Made by a program: the position numbers and the translations under genes. A model generated the notes under the pieces. It saw only the letters and a list, made by a program, of their open reading frames with translations. It was not told the origin of the DNA and made no database searches. A stretch of DNA of 64,000 nucleotides, taken from Iris pallida. Lineage: Eukaryota > Streptophyta > Magnoliopsida > Asparagales > Iridaceae. Shown here piece after piece: positions 11,824 through 29,577 of this stretch. The stretch spans positions 14,802,799-14,866,798 of the forward strand of contig JANAVB010042220.1 of the NCBI GenBank assembly GCA_029216955.1. The letters run 5' to 3'. Position 1 is the stretch's first letter; every line of letters starts with the position of its first letter.

Positions 11824-11866
11824 AGTCTACCCACCTTAGAAAAATTTTATCCTCGAAATTTAAGAT
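11824..11866 (-). other. Polypurine tract region of TekB-1
   Basis: The minus strand reads TTTCGAGGATAAAATTTTTC then TAAGGTGGGTAGACT, directly against the 3' LTR. It is nearly the same as in Tek0, which tags TekB as a Tekay-derived element. Confidence 0.75.
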
Positions 11867-12164
11867 GGTAGTACTCCTTCTAGGTCAAACATAGTCAAGG
11901 GTCAACCATTAGTCAATTTCTCAACATCCAAGTACTTGGTCATCAACTGGTCAACTTCTTGGGGTTTTACCTATGCTAGCTATCTAGGTGCTGGCAACTA
12001 GAGATTAGCAAAAAGAAAAACTCTATAATAGGCTAGCTCTTAACTTCCCAATCCTATCAAGTCCCTCATAACTAAATACCTATATTCTAAGCACACAAAT
12101 GCCGAATACCACATATACATAAGTTCAAGAACAACAACCCATTACATATATCCTAAGTGTATCA

Positions 12165-12207
<43 letters not shown>

Positions 12208-13122
12208 GATCATCAAGGGTTAAAGTAGACTAACTTATAAGGGACTGAACAAATGCTTGAAAATTAGGCTAAGGATGAATGGTCTGAATCATCAGTATAG
12301 GCAAAAGGGAATGATGTTAAGGAGACTAAAATTATAGCTAAAGGACAGGACATTTGGGTCCACTTGTAAAGTCAAAGTGAAAGGAACCTACACATAAAAA
12401 ATGAACCAATGCTCAGGTAGAGGCTTGGAAGACTGAACCAACAATGAAAGAAAGGGTTCGGACATGTATCTGGATAGATGGGCTAACCAGGTATCATCTG
12501 TATCTAAGAATGAAAGGGGAACAGAATAATGATCAAGGGAGAACTCTTATTAACAACCCACATTATCCCAATATATATAACTGTCCAAGTGGACTGAACA
12601 ACCATGCCCAGAAAAAGTTTAAACTCCACTGTAGGGCAGGTACTGCAGGTTATAATGAAGGGTATTGCAAGGCTATCAATAAAGTAAAATTAAGAGATGT
12701 AGTATGTCACCATGTACAGAAGTGAGGATGAGTGCAGACCTCTAATATGCATGATACTGACTCTCCAGATATGCAGGATATGATAAGGGGTTGATGGATA
12801 TATTGGGAGTCAAAAATTGGGGTCTGAACTATATTCCAGTAAAATCTATGATGCAATATGGTAGGTAATAAAAGTTGAGTGCAGTGAACAACTTGAAATA
12901 GTATAAACCGAGGGAGCAGGGTCTCTAATGAAGGGTCTGCACAATGCCTGTAAAGGTTGGTCAACACGACTGAACTCAACACAAGGAGAACTTAACTAAA
13001 AATAGAAAACTGAACCAAATATAGGCTAAACAACATGTCTATAACCCTATACAACAATGGCCTATAGATACCAACCAAACCCATATCCCTTATGCCAATA
13101 TCATCTGCAATCTATCTATCTA

Positions 13123-13177
<55 letters not shown>

Positions 13178-13895
13178 TTCTCAGTCTTAGGTGAAGCTAC
13201 AACAATACTCAAGGACAGGCTCTGGTCACGGGTGCCTCTCTAGAAAGGGCAAGGGAAAACAATAATAAATCATAAAGGTTGTAAGGCATACTAACATCCT
13301 ATATGTAAACTGGTTGGTATTATAGATAACAGGAGAATTATCTGCAATGGGTTACTATTCTAACACAAATGCTAACTATCACCTCTAGGGTACAAACACT
13401 CTACAAGTCACCATATCATTATACTATGAAGGAACTACATATGAATAAGCTCTACAAAACTAAAATATCCCTACTCCTAAGTTATTTACAACAACAGAAG
13501 GGTATGATGTTCAAAAACTTTTAAGATACAATCTGATAATCATATGCGTCTGTCCAAAATTATGTTACTCAGAGTCTTCATCATGCTAGTGAGCAAGGCT
13601 ACGATAATCACAGAGTCCTTGACTAAGGTACATACCTCTAGGTTCATGGTATTTAAAATTTCTGCATTGCCGCATGCGGCGGCGAAAACCTCAAATTTCC
13701 ACACCTGAGAATTACGTCCAAAATCTGACTATATGTCCTCACTATGCCAGCTAACATGACTATCGAAGATTCTAGATCCCATAATTGAGGTGACCTAGCC
13801 CATATCATTTTTCAGAAGAAAAACAAACATAACACATGAACAACAGAACAAATTGATCAGTCAACAAGGAGCAGATGGAATCGAATTCAAGATAG
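11867..13895 (-). other. TekB-1 interior, non-coding
   Basis: About 2 kb between the polypurine tract and the gag relic without recognisable protease, reverse transcriptase, RNase H or integrase motifs. It includes (TA)n runs at about 12165-12204 and 13122-13176. Short open frames such as 12444-12725 (+) have no recognisable domain and no homologue in the window. Confidence 0.6.
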
Positions 13896-14265
13896 TTATA
13901 AGAGGCAATTGTGGAAATGGAATCGAAAAGATCGGAACCTACAACAAGATCTCCAATGGTATGTGTATCCTCGACTATCCTGACGATAGCTTGCCCCTGC
14001 TGGTTCTTCTGGTCTGCTGCTGATGCTGCATGAACCGCTGCTGCTGAGAGAAATCAAAAATAACGGGAAAAGGTCTATGTACAGACAGAGGTGCACCTCC
14101 AATGTAGCAGAAATGCCAACCTGAGTCGGCACAATAGGAACTGCGGTCTCGAGGCCCTGATGAACAGGACGAGAGGTGGCCAGCCTCTCGATAGTATCCT
14201 CCAAACCGGAGCAATGAGATCGTGTCTCCATAACCATTATAAAGACAGATCAAAACAAGAAGCAA
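13896..14265 (-). pseudogene. gag N-terminus relic of TekB-1
   Basis: A minus-strand frame starting about 200 bp after the primer-binding site reads METRSHCSGLEDTIERLATS. A second frame holds SQQQRFMQHQQQTRRTSRGK. The charged start and Gln-rich linker resemble the beginning of Tekay gag. The capsid and zinc-knuckle parts are missing and the frame is broken, so it cannot make a capsid. It could instead preserve a packaging signal. Assignment rests on position and composition and is tentative. Confidence 0.4.
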
Positions 14266-14451
14266 TTACTGAGAATAAAGCAAAAAATCAAGGAGAACAG
14301 TTTATATTCAAGGGGAGACAATAAGCAGCAAATTTAGATAAAAGGAATCTGAATAAGAGTTTTTTCTAGTGTGATTGAGTACCTTCAAAACATCCTAATC
14401 CTACTGCAGGCTGTAGTGATACTCTAGTTCGAATACCACAACATAATCTCG

Positions 14452-14468
14452 GCCTGCATGGGCCACCA
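14452..14468 (-). other. Primer-binding site of TekB-1 (tRNA-Ile type)
   Basis: The plus strand reads GCCTGCATGGGCCACCA, nine bases from the 5' LTR. Eukaryotic tRNA-Ile(AAU) ends in GACCTGCATGGGCCA plus CCA, so the primer site matches over 17 bases (one further base differs). The same site occurs in TekA-1 and TekA-2. Confidence 0.8.
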
Positions 14469-14477
14469 CTAAAAATG

Positions 14478-19089
<4,612 letters not shown>

Positions 19090-19094
19090 CGGAC
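19090..19094. repeat. Right target-site duplication of TekB-1 (CGGAC)
   Basis: Perfect copy of 7553-7557; the TekA-1 LTR continues immediately with ACACCCTGACACC. Confidence 0.93.
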
Positions 19095-20462
19095 ACACCC
19101 TGACACCAATAAATTCTTACTATAATCCCTAGTCTAAACCCCGTCCCCACTCGCGTCAGCAGCCTTCGCCTCGACTCACAACCGGTACCCTACCAACTTT
19201 GGCAGCACAACCATCATCGCTGCATTACCGTGGCCTTCTTCTCTCCTAGCCAGACCCGAGCCCGACCCCAGACATCCATCATCCATCGCCACCACGGCGC
19301 TGTCCCCATCGCCACATCACCACTGCCATCACCTACTAACCGCCACAAACCACCACTACCAGCACAGACCCACCTTCACCTCGCCCTGGCCGTCCCGACA
19401 CAACCCGACCCAGCAAAACAACCACCTCCGGAACTCAAATCTCGGCCAGCAACTCCGCCATCACCAAGGCCATCATCGTCACCCAAACCAGTAGCCTCCA
19501 CCACGGCTACAACCTCCACCACTTCCCGTCTACACCCAACCGTCGCCGCCACGACCGGCCACTTCCAGGCCAAATCCTCCAACACAACCATCGCCACAAC
19601 CACAACATAAATTAAACCCAAAATCCTCCTGGCTACCAACAGCCACACCTCCATCCATGACCACCATCGACAACACCACCAACCATCACCACACATACCC
19701 ACCGCCAACAAAACCAAATAAATCCACTACGACTAACCTCCGTCGCGCTTGGCAACCGTCAGAGTTGGCCCCAGCTACAGTCTTCCTCCAGATGGGCGAC
19801 CGATCCACCACGATCGACCCGACCCACCGGCACCATCGCGTGGACCACCGCCCTCGATTCCTAGCAGCACCACCGGATCTTCTTACCGAGCCCGTGTCGG
19901 CGACCGTCATGGCCGCACGAGTGCCCTCCGGAGAAATCGTCCCCATCCCGGAGCCTCCTCCTTCCCCGGCCGGTGCGCCATCGTCCCTCCTCCTGCTGAC
20001 CGCCCGAGCAATCCCCACCGTCGGTCCTCGGCCGCCTCTCGCGTTGTCAGCGAGAGCTCGCACCATGGGAGAACCTCCGACAGCCGCCCCTCCACCGGAT
20101 CTGAGACTCCCTTCTAACCTTCTCTCCGCCGGAGTAGCCATCGTCGGCGAACTCCGATCCTCCTAACCCCTCCGTCTTCCTCTCTATTCCTCCCCGTTCT
20201 TTTCATTCTTTCTTCCCTCATGTTCTTCTTTCGTCCCCGCTCTCTCTCTCTCTCTCCTTCGCCTTCCTTCTTTTCTCTCTCGCTCACTCTCTCATCCCTC
20301 TCTCTCCTTAGTTCTCTCCCTCTCTCTAAATCTCACTTCCTCTCTCATTATGCTGTTTAAGTAAAGGATTCTTTTATGATTTTTTTAATGACTTTTTACT
20401 CTCATGTCTGAGTAAAGCCATACCTGGTGGTACTCCATGATGTTATTATTATTACAATTATA

Positions 20463-20506
<44 letters not shown>

Positions 20507-22572
20507 GTGAATTTAGCATAGATATTTTGGTAAAAATCTATGTATACATAATATATATTTAATCGTAGTACATTGTATATATATATAAATATTTGCATAT
20601 TGACGAGTATTATTTTAGTAATTATGAACATTAATTTTAAACATTATTATCGATATTTCTAAAACGTATAAATATAGAACTTTGCTTAGCCTAAACTATG
20701 TACTAAAATATTTTTAGGGTATTCTAAAAATGGTTTTACTAGAAAACATTATTTCCAAACTTAATTTTAATTATTGAACTAAAATTTGTAGATATAGCTA
20801 CTATTTACGATTTAGTTAAATAGATATTTTATTTGGATTGGTAAAGTCTATATTTTGGGCCTATTAAACTTACAAGATTTTTGTACTAAATAAATAAATT
20901 AATTGGATTCTTGTATAATTTTATTTTTCTAGTATTATGAATAGTTTTCAAAAATTGTATATATATTATTTATCCAAATTTTCTTTGACTATCCCCATGT
21001 CCGTGAGCAATCCCATTCTTCCTATACCCTAGCCAACTCAGTACCTTCATTATGTCCACCCTAACTAAATTGGTCGTTCTGGACCCAATGGAACTGTCTG
21101 GGCCACCACCCGAGGTCACCTTGCATAGTTGTTGCACCGAAGTCGTAGTTCGTGCCACCTTAATCATCGCAGCACACCAGGCGTCCTACCAGGCAAGACA
21201 CCTTGCCATTTGCTGTTTATTTATTTAGCTTATATTTCATGCATTATTTATTATTTTCATTATACAAAATAAACTGTGATACATGGCATAACCTGTTAGA
21301 ACTTACTGTTCATTTATATTTCCTGCTATGTATTAGTTTTTTTACACATTAAACCTAGATTAAAGGGACCACCTTGTGTGTTGTATCCATTTGGCCTTGA
21401 CACATTTTACCACGAAGTTGTGTGTCGCATGTAGAATACAGACGTGCGTGATTAGCTGGCCACCAGCACGTATAAGCCATGCGATAGGATTAACCGCTAA
21501 AAGAATTGTATGCTAGTTTGACTTAGCGGTTATAGAGGTTTCTGTTGTGGATACAACATAGTAGGCATTGGGCGAGGAGGACAATTCCTTAGCGTATGGG
21601 CTTCGATGCATTTTCCCTTGTGACCCGAAAGCTCCGCTAGAGATACGGGGTTGATGACCCATGATTACTGACGGCCACTGGCGTTCTGCGAAACGTTATG
21701 CTCTTATTGATTGGGCCTCTGGTGTCCCAAGGGGGGACCATGCCGATCCCATTTTAGCCAGGACTCATGCATAGGAAGGATTGTTCTTAACTACATTTCA
21801 CTTAGAACGGTTAGGCACCTTTATCCGTTAGGTACGAGTACTTTTGGTTTGGGTACTTGTATCTGACTGTGGCTTGGAACATTAACTTGTTGCAGATTAT
21901 TTCGTCACATCTTGTCCTTGTTTGGTTGTAGCTGTGACTTACTACTTCGATGAGAAGGTATTGAACCTTGTTGGGGTTCGGATACCATATTGGATTCATT
22001 GCATGAAAAGATACGTCACCGTAAATTAGTTTACCATCTCATGTCCTTGTTTGGTTGGGGGGATGGTACGCTAGTTCAATAGGTGTGTATTGGACCATGT
22101 TATAATTCAATTGACTTATTTATTTGAGCAATATTTATTCAGTTTATATGGCATGATATTATGTATCTTGTTACGTCCCTCTGAGGACCTGGTTATCTCG
22201 CCAGGTGTGTGCTCTTATCTTTCGCAGGTGTTCTAGCCGTGGCCATGATCATCACTATTTCTTCGAGGATGATTGCACTTTGATCGTCTTCGCTTCGCTC
22301 GCCAAAATCATTATTTTGTATATCATGTATTTTTTTCATAGTTGGTTGTGGATTTGTCTCCGCCCAACTACATGTACCAATAACAATTCCTAGTTGATTA
22401 TATAATATCTTTTATTCATTTATTTTGTGTGGATGGGATTAGTTATGGTTCTACTGTATTTTACAGCTTATGTATTCATACGAGGTTTCCATATATTGGA
22501 GTGTACTTCATATGTATACAGCTGGAATATTTACGTTCCTAGTCCTACGTATTTTGGGACTGGGGTGTTACA
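19095..22572 (+). repeat. TekA-1 5' LTR, second part
   Basis: Aligns with 24736-28195 of the 3' LTR. It opens with a C-rich, GC-rich block (19100-20170), passes a CT-rich tract (about 20190-20345) and an (ATT)n microsatellite (20455-20506), then AT-rich DNA. It ends TTTTGGGACTGGGGTGTTACA at 22572. The Pro/Ser/Thr-rich open frames at 19230-19610 and 19657-20166 follow the C-rich composition and are not supported as genes. Confidence 0.9.
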
Positions 22573-22580
22573 TGTTTTTG

Positions 22581-22598
22581 TGGTGGCCCATGTAGGTC
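22581..22598 (+). other. Primer-binding site of TekA-1 (tRNA-Ile type)
   Basis: TGGTGGCCCATGTAGGTC, eight bases after the LTR end, is complementary to the 3' end of tRNA-Ile(AAU) with one mismatch. Confidence 0.8.
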
Positions 22599-23881
22599 TA
22601 GATAAATTGTTTGGTTACTTTACCGTACCAAGCAAGCCTGCGAATAGGATTAGAAGTCTAGTATCTCATCCACATACTTGACCTCTTTCCTCGATTCCAT
22701 ATTCAAACTATCGTTCGACTCATCGACTGTATCTTGTTTGATTCCTTCTATCATGATTTTTATCTTCCCTTCGTGCTTGCTAGAGGTTAGACAGGTGATC
22801 CCTACTAGTTAAACATGTTTCTTTTATCCCAAAACACCATTAGTTAAATTCTTTTAAGTTAGGTAGAATGCCTTGTGACCTAGCAATCCCTTTGTCCTTG
22901 TGACCTATATTAGCAAGTTCACTTAGGCTCTAGAATTTAGAGGACCCTAACCCATCTAGCCATCCAAAGACTTGGCCAAGAAGACAATAGGATGACTGTA
23001 TAAAGACCATCACATGACATGACTTATATCCTTTAGAAGTTTGAACCAATTTCTACTTTTTTCCAATCTTAGTCTCCCGTGCCTATGTTTTACCACCTTG
23101 ACTAATGTTGCTACTATAATCTAGTTTTGCAAACTCATCCATTATCGAGTTTGTTCATGACTTATGCTATTGAGCACGCTCACTAACATATTGTCTAATC
23201 AGAACCGGTGCAGGATGGTCTGATCAACCGAGAGCACTTTGGTTCGCTTTTATCTATCGTTCTACGTGGATGAGGACATAGTTAAACTTGCCCTCTAGAG
23301 TCTCATCCGCGACTGCCTTGGTAACTCCTTTTGAATTATTCGGTCGCCTTTGAACCACATATTCATATTCGATAATGCCTCCTTCGAACTCTATATTGCT
23401 TTCGCCTTCACCTATTTTAGAAGGAGAAGGCGTGTACTAGAAATTCCTCTAGCTATCCTATCAATTATGACCATTACCACTCAATATTGCTACATCTTCA
23501 TCTTAAACTACTCGTCCTTTTCTTGGCCCTATATTTGCTATCATGGACCTTCCAAATCACTTAATTTAGGAATGAACTTAATCGATCTCTTATTCGTGCC
23601 TCAACCTACTCTCAAGGAACCATGTCTTTAAGTTCTCAAATTTATTTCTCTTGATACCGCACTATTCCTTATCGCATGTTAATTTGATTAAACGTTAACC
23701 ATAATTATTTTTCCTTCTGGCGTTAGTTAGCCATATCTATGAATTATTTTTGTCATTATTTGAAACTGCAATTTTCTATTGTATATTTGCATTGAACGTC
23801 GTTTCTTTGCCTCGTCCAGTGACTTGATCGTATTCATTACCGATATACCTCTTGTGTCTTCACCCACCTCTATTATTCTTA

Positions 23882-23916
23882 ATTTTGAGGACGAAATTCT
23901 TTTAAGTTGGGTAGGA
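23882..23916 (+). other. Polypurine tract region of TekA-1
   Basis: TTTTGAGGACGAAATTC then TTTTAAGTTGGGTAGGA abuts the 3' LTR. It is the Tekay-type end also seen in TekA-2 on the other strand. Confidence 0.75.
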
Positions 23917-26900
23917 AGTAAAACCCCTAAATTTTTATTTTTTTATATATAAATTTGGTACTAATTTTTTTTGTATTTGTACGTCGCGTAGTTGCATTGT
24001 ATGTCGTGCACGAAATTTTGTTTTTCGTAATTGCTCGACGAGTGCGAATATGTGCGAGCATACATATTTTAGAAAAATATTTTTCTATTTTTAAAGTTTC
24101 AAAATAATATATATAATAATTATTTTAGCTATCGTACCAAAATTTTCAAGTTCATTATTTTATTTATTTTATTTATAAAAAGCCTTACATTTATAACAGT
24201 TATTAATAAATAAAAAATTCTTCGTGCATACATATATTTCATAAATAATTTATTAGTTTATTTAAAATAATAATGTAATTTTTGAAATTATTATATATAT
24301 TTTTAGAAAATATATTTTGAAATTTTGTGGCAATTTAAATCTTTGATTGGATTTTTATGGATTGATGTAAATAGTTTAAATTTAAAGAGAGAATTTATAT
24401 TTAAGTTTAGATTACCAAGATTTAAATTGGAAATTAATTTGAATTTAGATTGATTGTATTGATTTAAATTTAATAATTGAATTATCTAAATTAGGTTTAA
24501 ATTAATTCTAATTCTTATCCAACTGGGAATTCCCACCTCCTATATAAGGAGAGGTACTCATCCATATATTTCTACCATTCACAAATTTCTCTAAAAAAAT
24601 TTCCACCACAACGTGAGTCCTTCGTGTCTGTGTCCAACACTTCTTCGTGTCAGACGTGACGGCCTCGGGTCCGACCCCGGTTGACTCTCTTATTCCATTC
24701 TTTACAATTACAATTATTCTTTCGTGCCGGACACACCCCGACACCAACAAATCCTTACTATAATCCCTAGTCTAAACCCCGTCTCCACTCGCGTCAGCCG
24801 CCTTCGCCTCGACTAACAACCGGCACCCTGCCAACTTTGGCAGCACAACCATCATCGCTGCATTCTCGTGGCCTCCTTCTCTCCCAGCCAGACCCGAGCC
24901 CGACCCCAGCCATCCATCACCCGTCGCCACCACGGCACTGCCCCCATCGCCACATCACCACTACCATCACCTACTAACCGCCACAAACCACCACCACCAG
25001 CACAGACCCACCTTCACCTCGTCATGGTCGTCCCGACACAACCCGACCCAGCAAAACAACCACCCCCGAAACTCAAATCTCGGCCAGCAACTCCGCCATT
25101 GCTAAGGCCATCATCGTCACCTTAACCCAGTAGCCTCCTCCACTGCCACAACCTCCACCACTTCCCATCTACACCCAACCGCCGCCGCCACGATCGGCCA
25201 CTTCCCAGCCAAATCTCCCAACACAACCATCGTCACATACACAACATAAATTAAACCCCAAATCCTCCTGGCTGCCAACAGCCACCCGCCCCCCCCCCCC
25301 CCCCGTCCATGACTACCATCGACAACATCACCAACCACCACCACACATACCCACCGCCAACAAAACCAAATAAATCCACTACGACTCACCTCCGTCGCGC
25401 TCGACAACCGTCGGAGTTGGGCCCAGCTACAGTCTACCCCCAGATGGGCGTCCGATCCACCACGACCGACCTGACCCACCGTTACCACCGCGTGGACCAC
25501 CGCCCTCGATTCCTAGTAGCATCATCGAATCTTCTCACCGAGCCCGTGTCAACGACCGTCATGACTGTACGAGCGCCCTCCGGGGAAATTGCCCCCATCC
25601 CGGAGCCACCTCCTTCCTCGGCCGGCACGCCACCGTCCATCCTCCCGCTGACCGCCCGAGCAATCCCCATTGTCGTGTCCTCGGCCGCCTCTCGCACTGT
25701 CAGCGAGAGCTCGCATCGTGGGAGAACCTCCGACAGCCGCCCCTCCGTCGGATCTGAGCCTTCCTTCTCACCCTCTCTCCGTCGGAGTAGCCATCGCCGG
25801 CGAACTCCGATCCTCCTAACCCCTCCGTCTTCCTCTCTCTTCCTCCCCCGTTCTCTTCATCCTCCCTCCCCTCCTGTTCTTCTCTCGTCCCCGCTCTCTC
25901 TCTCCTCCGCCTTTCCTCTTTTCTCTCTCGCTCACTCTCTCATTCCCCTCTCTCATCAGTTCTCTCCCTCTCTCTAAATCTCACTTCCTCTCTCATTATG
26001 TTGTTTTAGTAAAGGATTATTTTATGATTTTTTTTAATGACTTTTTTACTCTAATGTCTGAGTAAAGCCACACCTGGTGGTACTCCATGATGTTATTATT
26101 ATTATTATTATTATTATTAATATGTGAATTTAGCATAGATATTTTGGTAAAAATCCATGTATACATAATATATATTTAATCGTAGTATATTGTATATATA
26201 TATAAATATTTGCATATTGACGAGTATTATTTTAGTAATTATGATCATTAGTTTTAAACATTATTATCGATATTTCTAAAATGTATAAATATAGAACTTT
26301 GCTTATCCTAAACTATGTACTAAAATATTTTTAGGGTATTCTAAAAATGGTTTTACTAGAAAACATTGTTTCCAAACTTAATTTTAATTATTGAACTAAA
26401 ATTTGTAGATATAGCTACTATTAAATATTTTTGCGATTTAGTTAAATAGATGTTTTATTTGGATTGGTAAAGTCTATATTTTGGGCCTATTAAACTTAAA
26501 ATAGTTTTGTACTAAATAAATAAATTAATTGGATTCTTATATAATTTTATTTCTAGTATTATGAATAGTTTTCAAAATTTGTATATATATTATTTATCCA
26601 AATTTTCTTTGACTATCCCCATGTCCGTGACCAATCCCATTCTCCCTATACCCTAGCCAGCTCAGTACCTTCATTATGTCCACCCTAACTAAATTGGCAG
26701 TTCTGGACCCAATAGAACTGTCTGTGCCACCACCCGAGGTCACCTTGCATAGTTGTTGCACCTAAGTCGTAGTTCGTGCCACCTTGATCATCGCAGCACA
26801 CCAGGCATCCTACCAGGCAAGACACCTTTCTATTTGCTATTTATTTATTTAGCTCATATTTCATGCATTATTCATTATTTTCTTTATGAGAAATAAACTG

Positions 26901-28195
26901 TGATACATGGCATAACCTGTTAGAACTTATTATTCATTTATATTTCCTGCTATGTATTAGTTTTCTTACACATTAAACCTAGATTAAAGGGACCACCTTG
27001 TGTGTTGCATTCATTTGGCCTTGACACGTTTTATCACGAAGTTGTGTCGTATGTAGAACACGGACGTACGTGATTGGCTGGCCACCAGCACGTATAAGTC
27101 GTGCGATAGGATTAACCGCTAATAGAATTGTATGCTAGTTTGACTTAGCGGTTATAGAGGTTTCTATTGTAGATGAAACATAGTAGGCATTGGGCGGGGA
27201 GGATAATTCCTTAGCGTATGGGCTTCGATGTATTTTCCCTTGTGACCCGGAAGCTCCGCTGGAGATACGAGGTTGATGACCCATGATTACTGACGGCCAC
27301 TGATATTCTGCGGAATATTATACTTTTATTGATTGGGCCTCTGGTGTCCCAAGGGGGGACCATGCCGATCCCATTTTAGCCAGGGCCCATACGTAGGAAG
27401 GATTATTCTTAACTACATTTCACTTAGAACGGTTAGGCATCTTTATCCGTTAGGTACGGATAATTTTGGTTTGGGTACTTGTATCTGACCGTAGCTTGGA
27501 ACAATAACTTGTCGCAGATTAGTTCGTCACATCTCGTCCTTGTTTGGTTGTAGGTATGACTTACTACTTCGACGAGAAGGTATTGAACCTATTTGGGGTC
27601 CGGATACCATATTGGATTTATCGCATGGAAAGATACGTCACCGTGAATTAGTTTACCATCTCTTGTCCTTGTTTGGTTGGAGGGATGGTACGCTAGTTCA
27701 ATAGGTGTGTATTGGGCCATGTTATAATTCAATTGACTTATTTATTTGAGCAATATTTATTCAGTTTATATGGCATGATATTATTTGTCTTGTTACGTCC
27801 GTCTGAGGACCTGGTTATCTCTCCAGGTGTGTGCTCTTGTCTTTCGCAGGTGTTCTAGTCATGGCCATGATCACCACTATTTCTCCGAAGATGATTGCAC
27901 TTTGATCGTCTTCGCTTCGCTTGCCAAAATCATTATTTTGTATATCATGTATTTCTTTTCATAGTTGGTAGTGGATTTGTCTCCGCCCAACTACATGTAC
28001 CAATGACAATTCCTAGTTGATTATATGATATCTTTTATTCATTTATTTTGTGTGGATGAGATTAGTTATGGTTGTACTGCATTTTACAGCATATGTATTC
28101 ATACGAGGTTTCCATATATTAGAGTGTACTTCGTATGTATACAGCTGGCATGTCTATGTTCCTAGTCCTACGTATTTTAGGACTGGGGCGTTACA
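23917..28195 (+). repeat. TekA-1 3' LTR
   Basis: Intact 4279-bp LTR that shows the uninterrupted order of the two parts of the 5' LTR. It includes a TATA box at 24541-24549, the GC-rich block 24740-25830, a run of 16 C at 25289-25304, a CT-rich tract, an (ATT)n run near 26090 and the end GGACTGGGGCGTTACA. The first LTR base is A instead of T. Confidence 0.92.
24541..24549 (+). promoter_or_regulatory. TATA box in TekA-1 3' LTR
   Basis: TATATAAGG, equivalent to 7369-7377. In TekA-2 the same place reads TATAAATAGG on the minus strand. Confidence 0.6.
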
Positions 28196-28200
28196 TCCAG
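28196..28200. repeat. Right target-site duplication of TekA-1 (TCCAG)
   Basis: Perfect copy of 6724-6728. Confidence 0.9.
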
Positions 28201-29042
28201 TCTCGAGAACTCTAGCTCGATGTTTATCCACTATTTGAAATAGCAGTTACACCATGTGCTTTAATCCGAAGGGCACGTCTTCTTCTTACAATCTCATGAT
28301 TTTATTCGAAGGACATGACGACTTCAACCATGAGCTTTTATATAAAGGACTCACGACTTCACAACACAAGTATATTGACAACACTTTAAAATCCAAGCTT
28401 TTTACAACTCGATCCAACTTCTAAATCAAGACTGCACTAGCATATAATTGGTTGTGGGTTGTAAACATGGCAGATAGAAATGTTAAAGCTTAGGTAGAAC
28501 ACTTGAATAGATAGAAAAAGAAAGAATGAGTGAGAGGGATGAATGGGATTTTTGTCTCTATTTATAAGATTTTTGAACCAGAGTTCGGACCGAACTCGGT
28601 TAAGGTAACGTTTAGATTTTTGAACGTTTGGGATCCAAAAGAATAGGTATTCATTCTGACCAGAAGGAAATTTAAGTGGACCGAGTTCGGACCAAGTTTA
28701 GGGCAAACTCGCATCGAGTTCGGTTACATGGTATTCATAATGTTTTGGGTTTGAAGTTGGTTTTTAGAATTTTTTTTTGAATGGGCTGCTTTCTTGATTT
28801 GTGGACTAAACTAATAGGTAGGATTTTTGGTAGTAGGGTATAGGAAGCCAACCAAGTGCCAGCATGACTCCATGCACAAATTATCCTATAAAAAAAGATA
28901 AAATATAGAATAAAATATAAGGACATTAACACTTTGATGGCGCCTTTCTCCTGACATTTGAGCAGACTTAAAGATGTCTTTTTTTGACGATAGTTGTCCA
29001 AAGATAAACAGATCTAGAAATCTGAATACCTTTCGGGGGATT
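28201..29042 (-). repeat. Copia-1 5' LTR, upstream part
   Basis: Continues the copia LTR broken at 6728: the text ACTAGTCCAG then TCTCGAGAACTCTAGCTCGA reads through once TekA-1 is set aside. A minus-strand TATA box lies at about 28560-28568. GAGTTCGGAC/GAGTTCGG words repeat at 28581-28730. The outer LTR end is not clear; a TekB-like LTR starts at 29043. The open frame 28735-29001 has no recognisable domain. Confidence 0.55.
28560..28568 (-). promoter_or_regulatory. Probable TATA box of Copia-1 LTR
   Basis: The minus strand reads CTTATAAATAGAG. It lies in the expected direction for the copia 5' LTR. Confidence 0.5.
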
Positions 29043-29298
29043 TGTCATGACCCACTCCCGAATAATCGAATATGAGTCGGACATGCCCAGCCTATGTTGG
29101 AGACTCAATGTATTAAGTTGTACAAATCTAAGAAAAAATTTATATACTATGATAAAAGTAAAACATCAAAGCTTGTTATTATGTCCCCAGAGCATCACTA
29201 CACTACCAAGTCATTTTTACACCTTTTAAAAGAAATAATATCGGAGATAAATTCGGTAGCAGAAAAATAAAGTGACAACTATGAAATCCTCACAATAC
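29043..29298 (-). repeat. TekB-like LTR terminus, short fragment
   Basis: Starts TGTCATGACCCACTCCC and shares the later word GCCCAGCCTA with TekB LTR termini (7558, 14478, 61663), but is otherwise diverged. It ends where a Tat-like LTR starts at about 29299. Confidence 0.5.
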
Positions 29299-29568
29299 TG
29301 TTTGCCATGACAAAAGGTTCTTTTTGTATATTAAATATAAAAAGAGTACAATCGATTCCTAAACAGGAGATCTAAGTACAATTTTTTTGGAAAAGTATGG
29401 CGGTGGAGATCGAGCACTGTAGCGGCTCCTTTACTCCGTTGACGATTTGACGATGAGTTAAACTTGCTTTGGCTTTCTGGTGCTGGTGATTGAAACTCTA
29501 GGGTTACCAATCAAGAGGATGCTGAAGTTGAAGATTTTGAAGCCTCTTTATCGAAGGAAAACTCCTTC

Positions 29569-29577
29569 TATTTATAG
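29569..29577 (-). promoter_or_regulatory. TATA box of Tat-2 LTR
   Basis: The minus strand reads CTCTATAAATAGAAGG. Confidence 0.55.

Larger units (their letters stand above)
22573..23916 (+). other. TekA-1 interior, non-coding
   Basis: Only 1344 bp separate primer site and polypurine tract. The reverse-oriented homologue in TekA-2 (44748-45847) is 1100 bp. No gag, protease, polymerase or integrase motif was found. The open frame 23350-23631 has no recognisable domain and does not look conserved in TekA-2. The interior may keep only sequences needed for priming and packaging. Confidence 0.75.

Noticed and set aside
19230..20166. Pro/Ser/Thr-rich frames of 126 and 169 residues, similar to frames at 24868-25977
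   Set aside because: They lie in the C-rich block of TekA LTRs; their similarity only reflects that the LTRs are copies. Opposite-strand frames are equally long.
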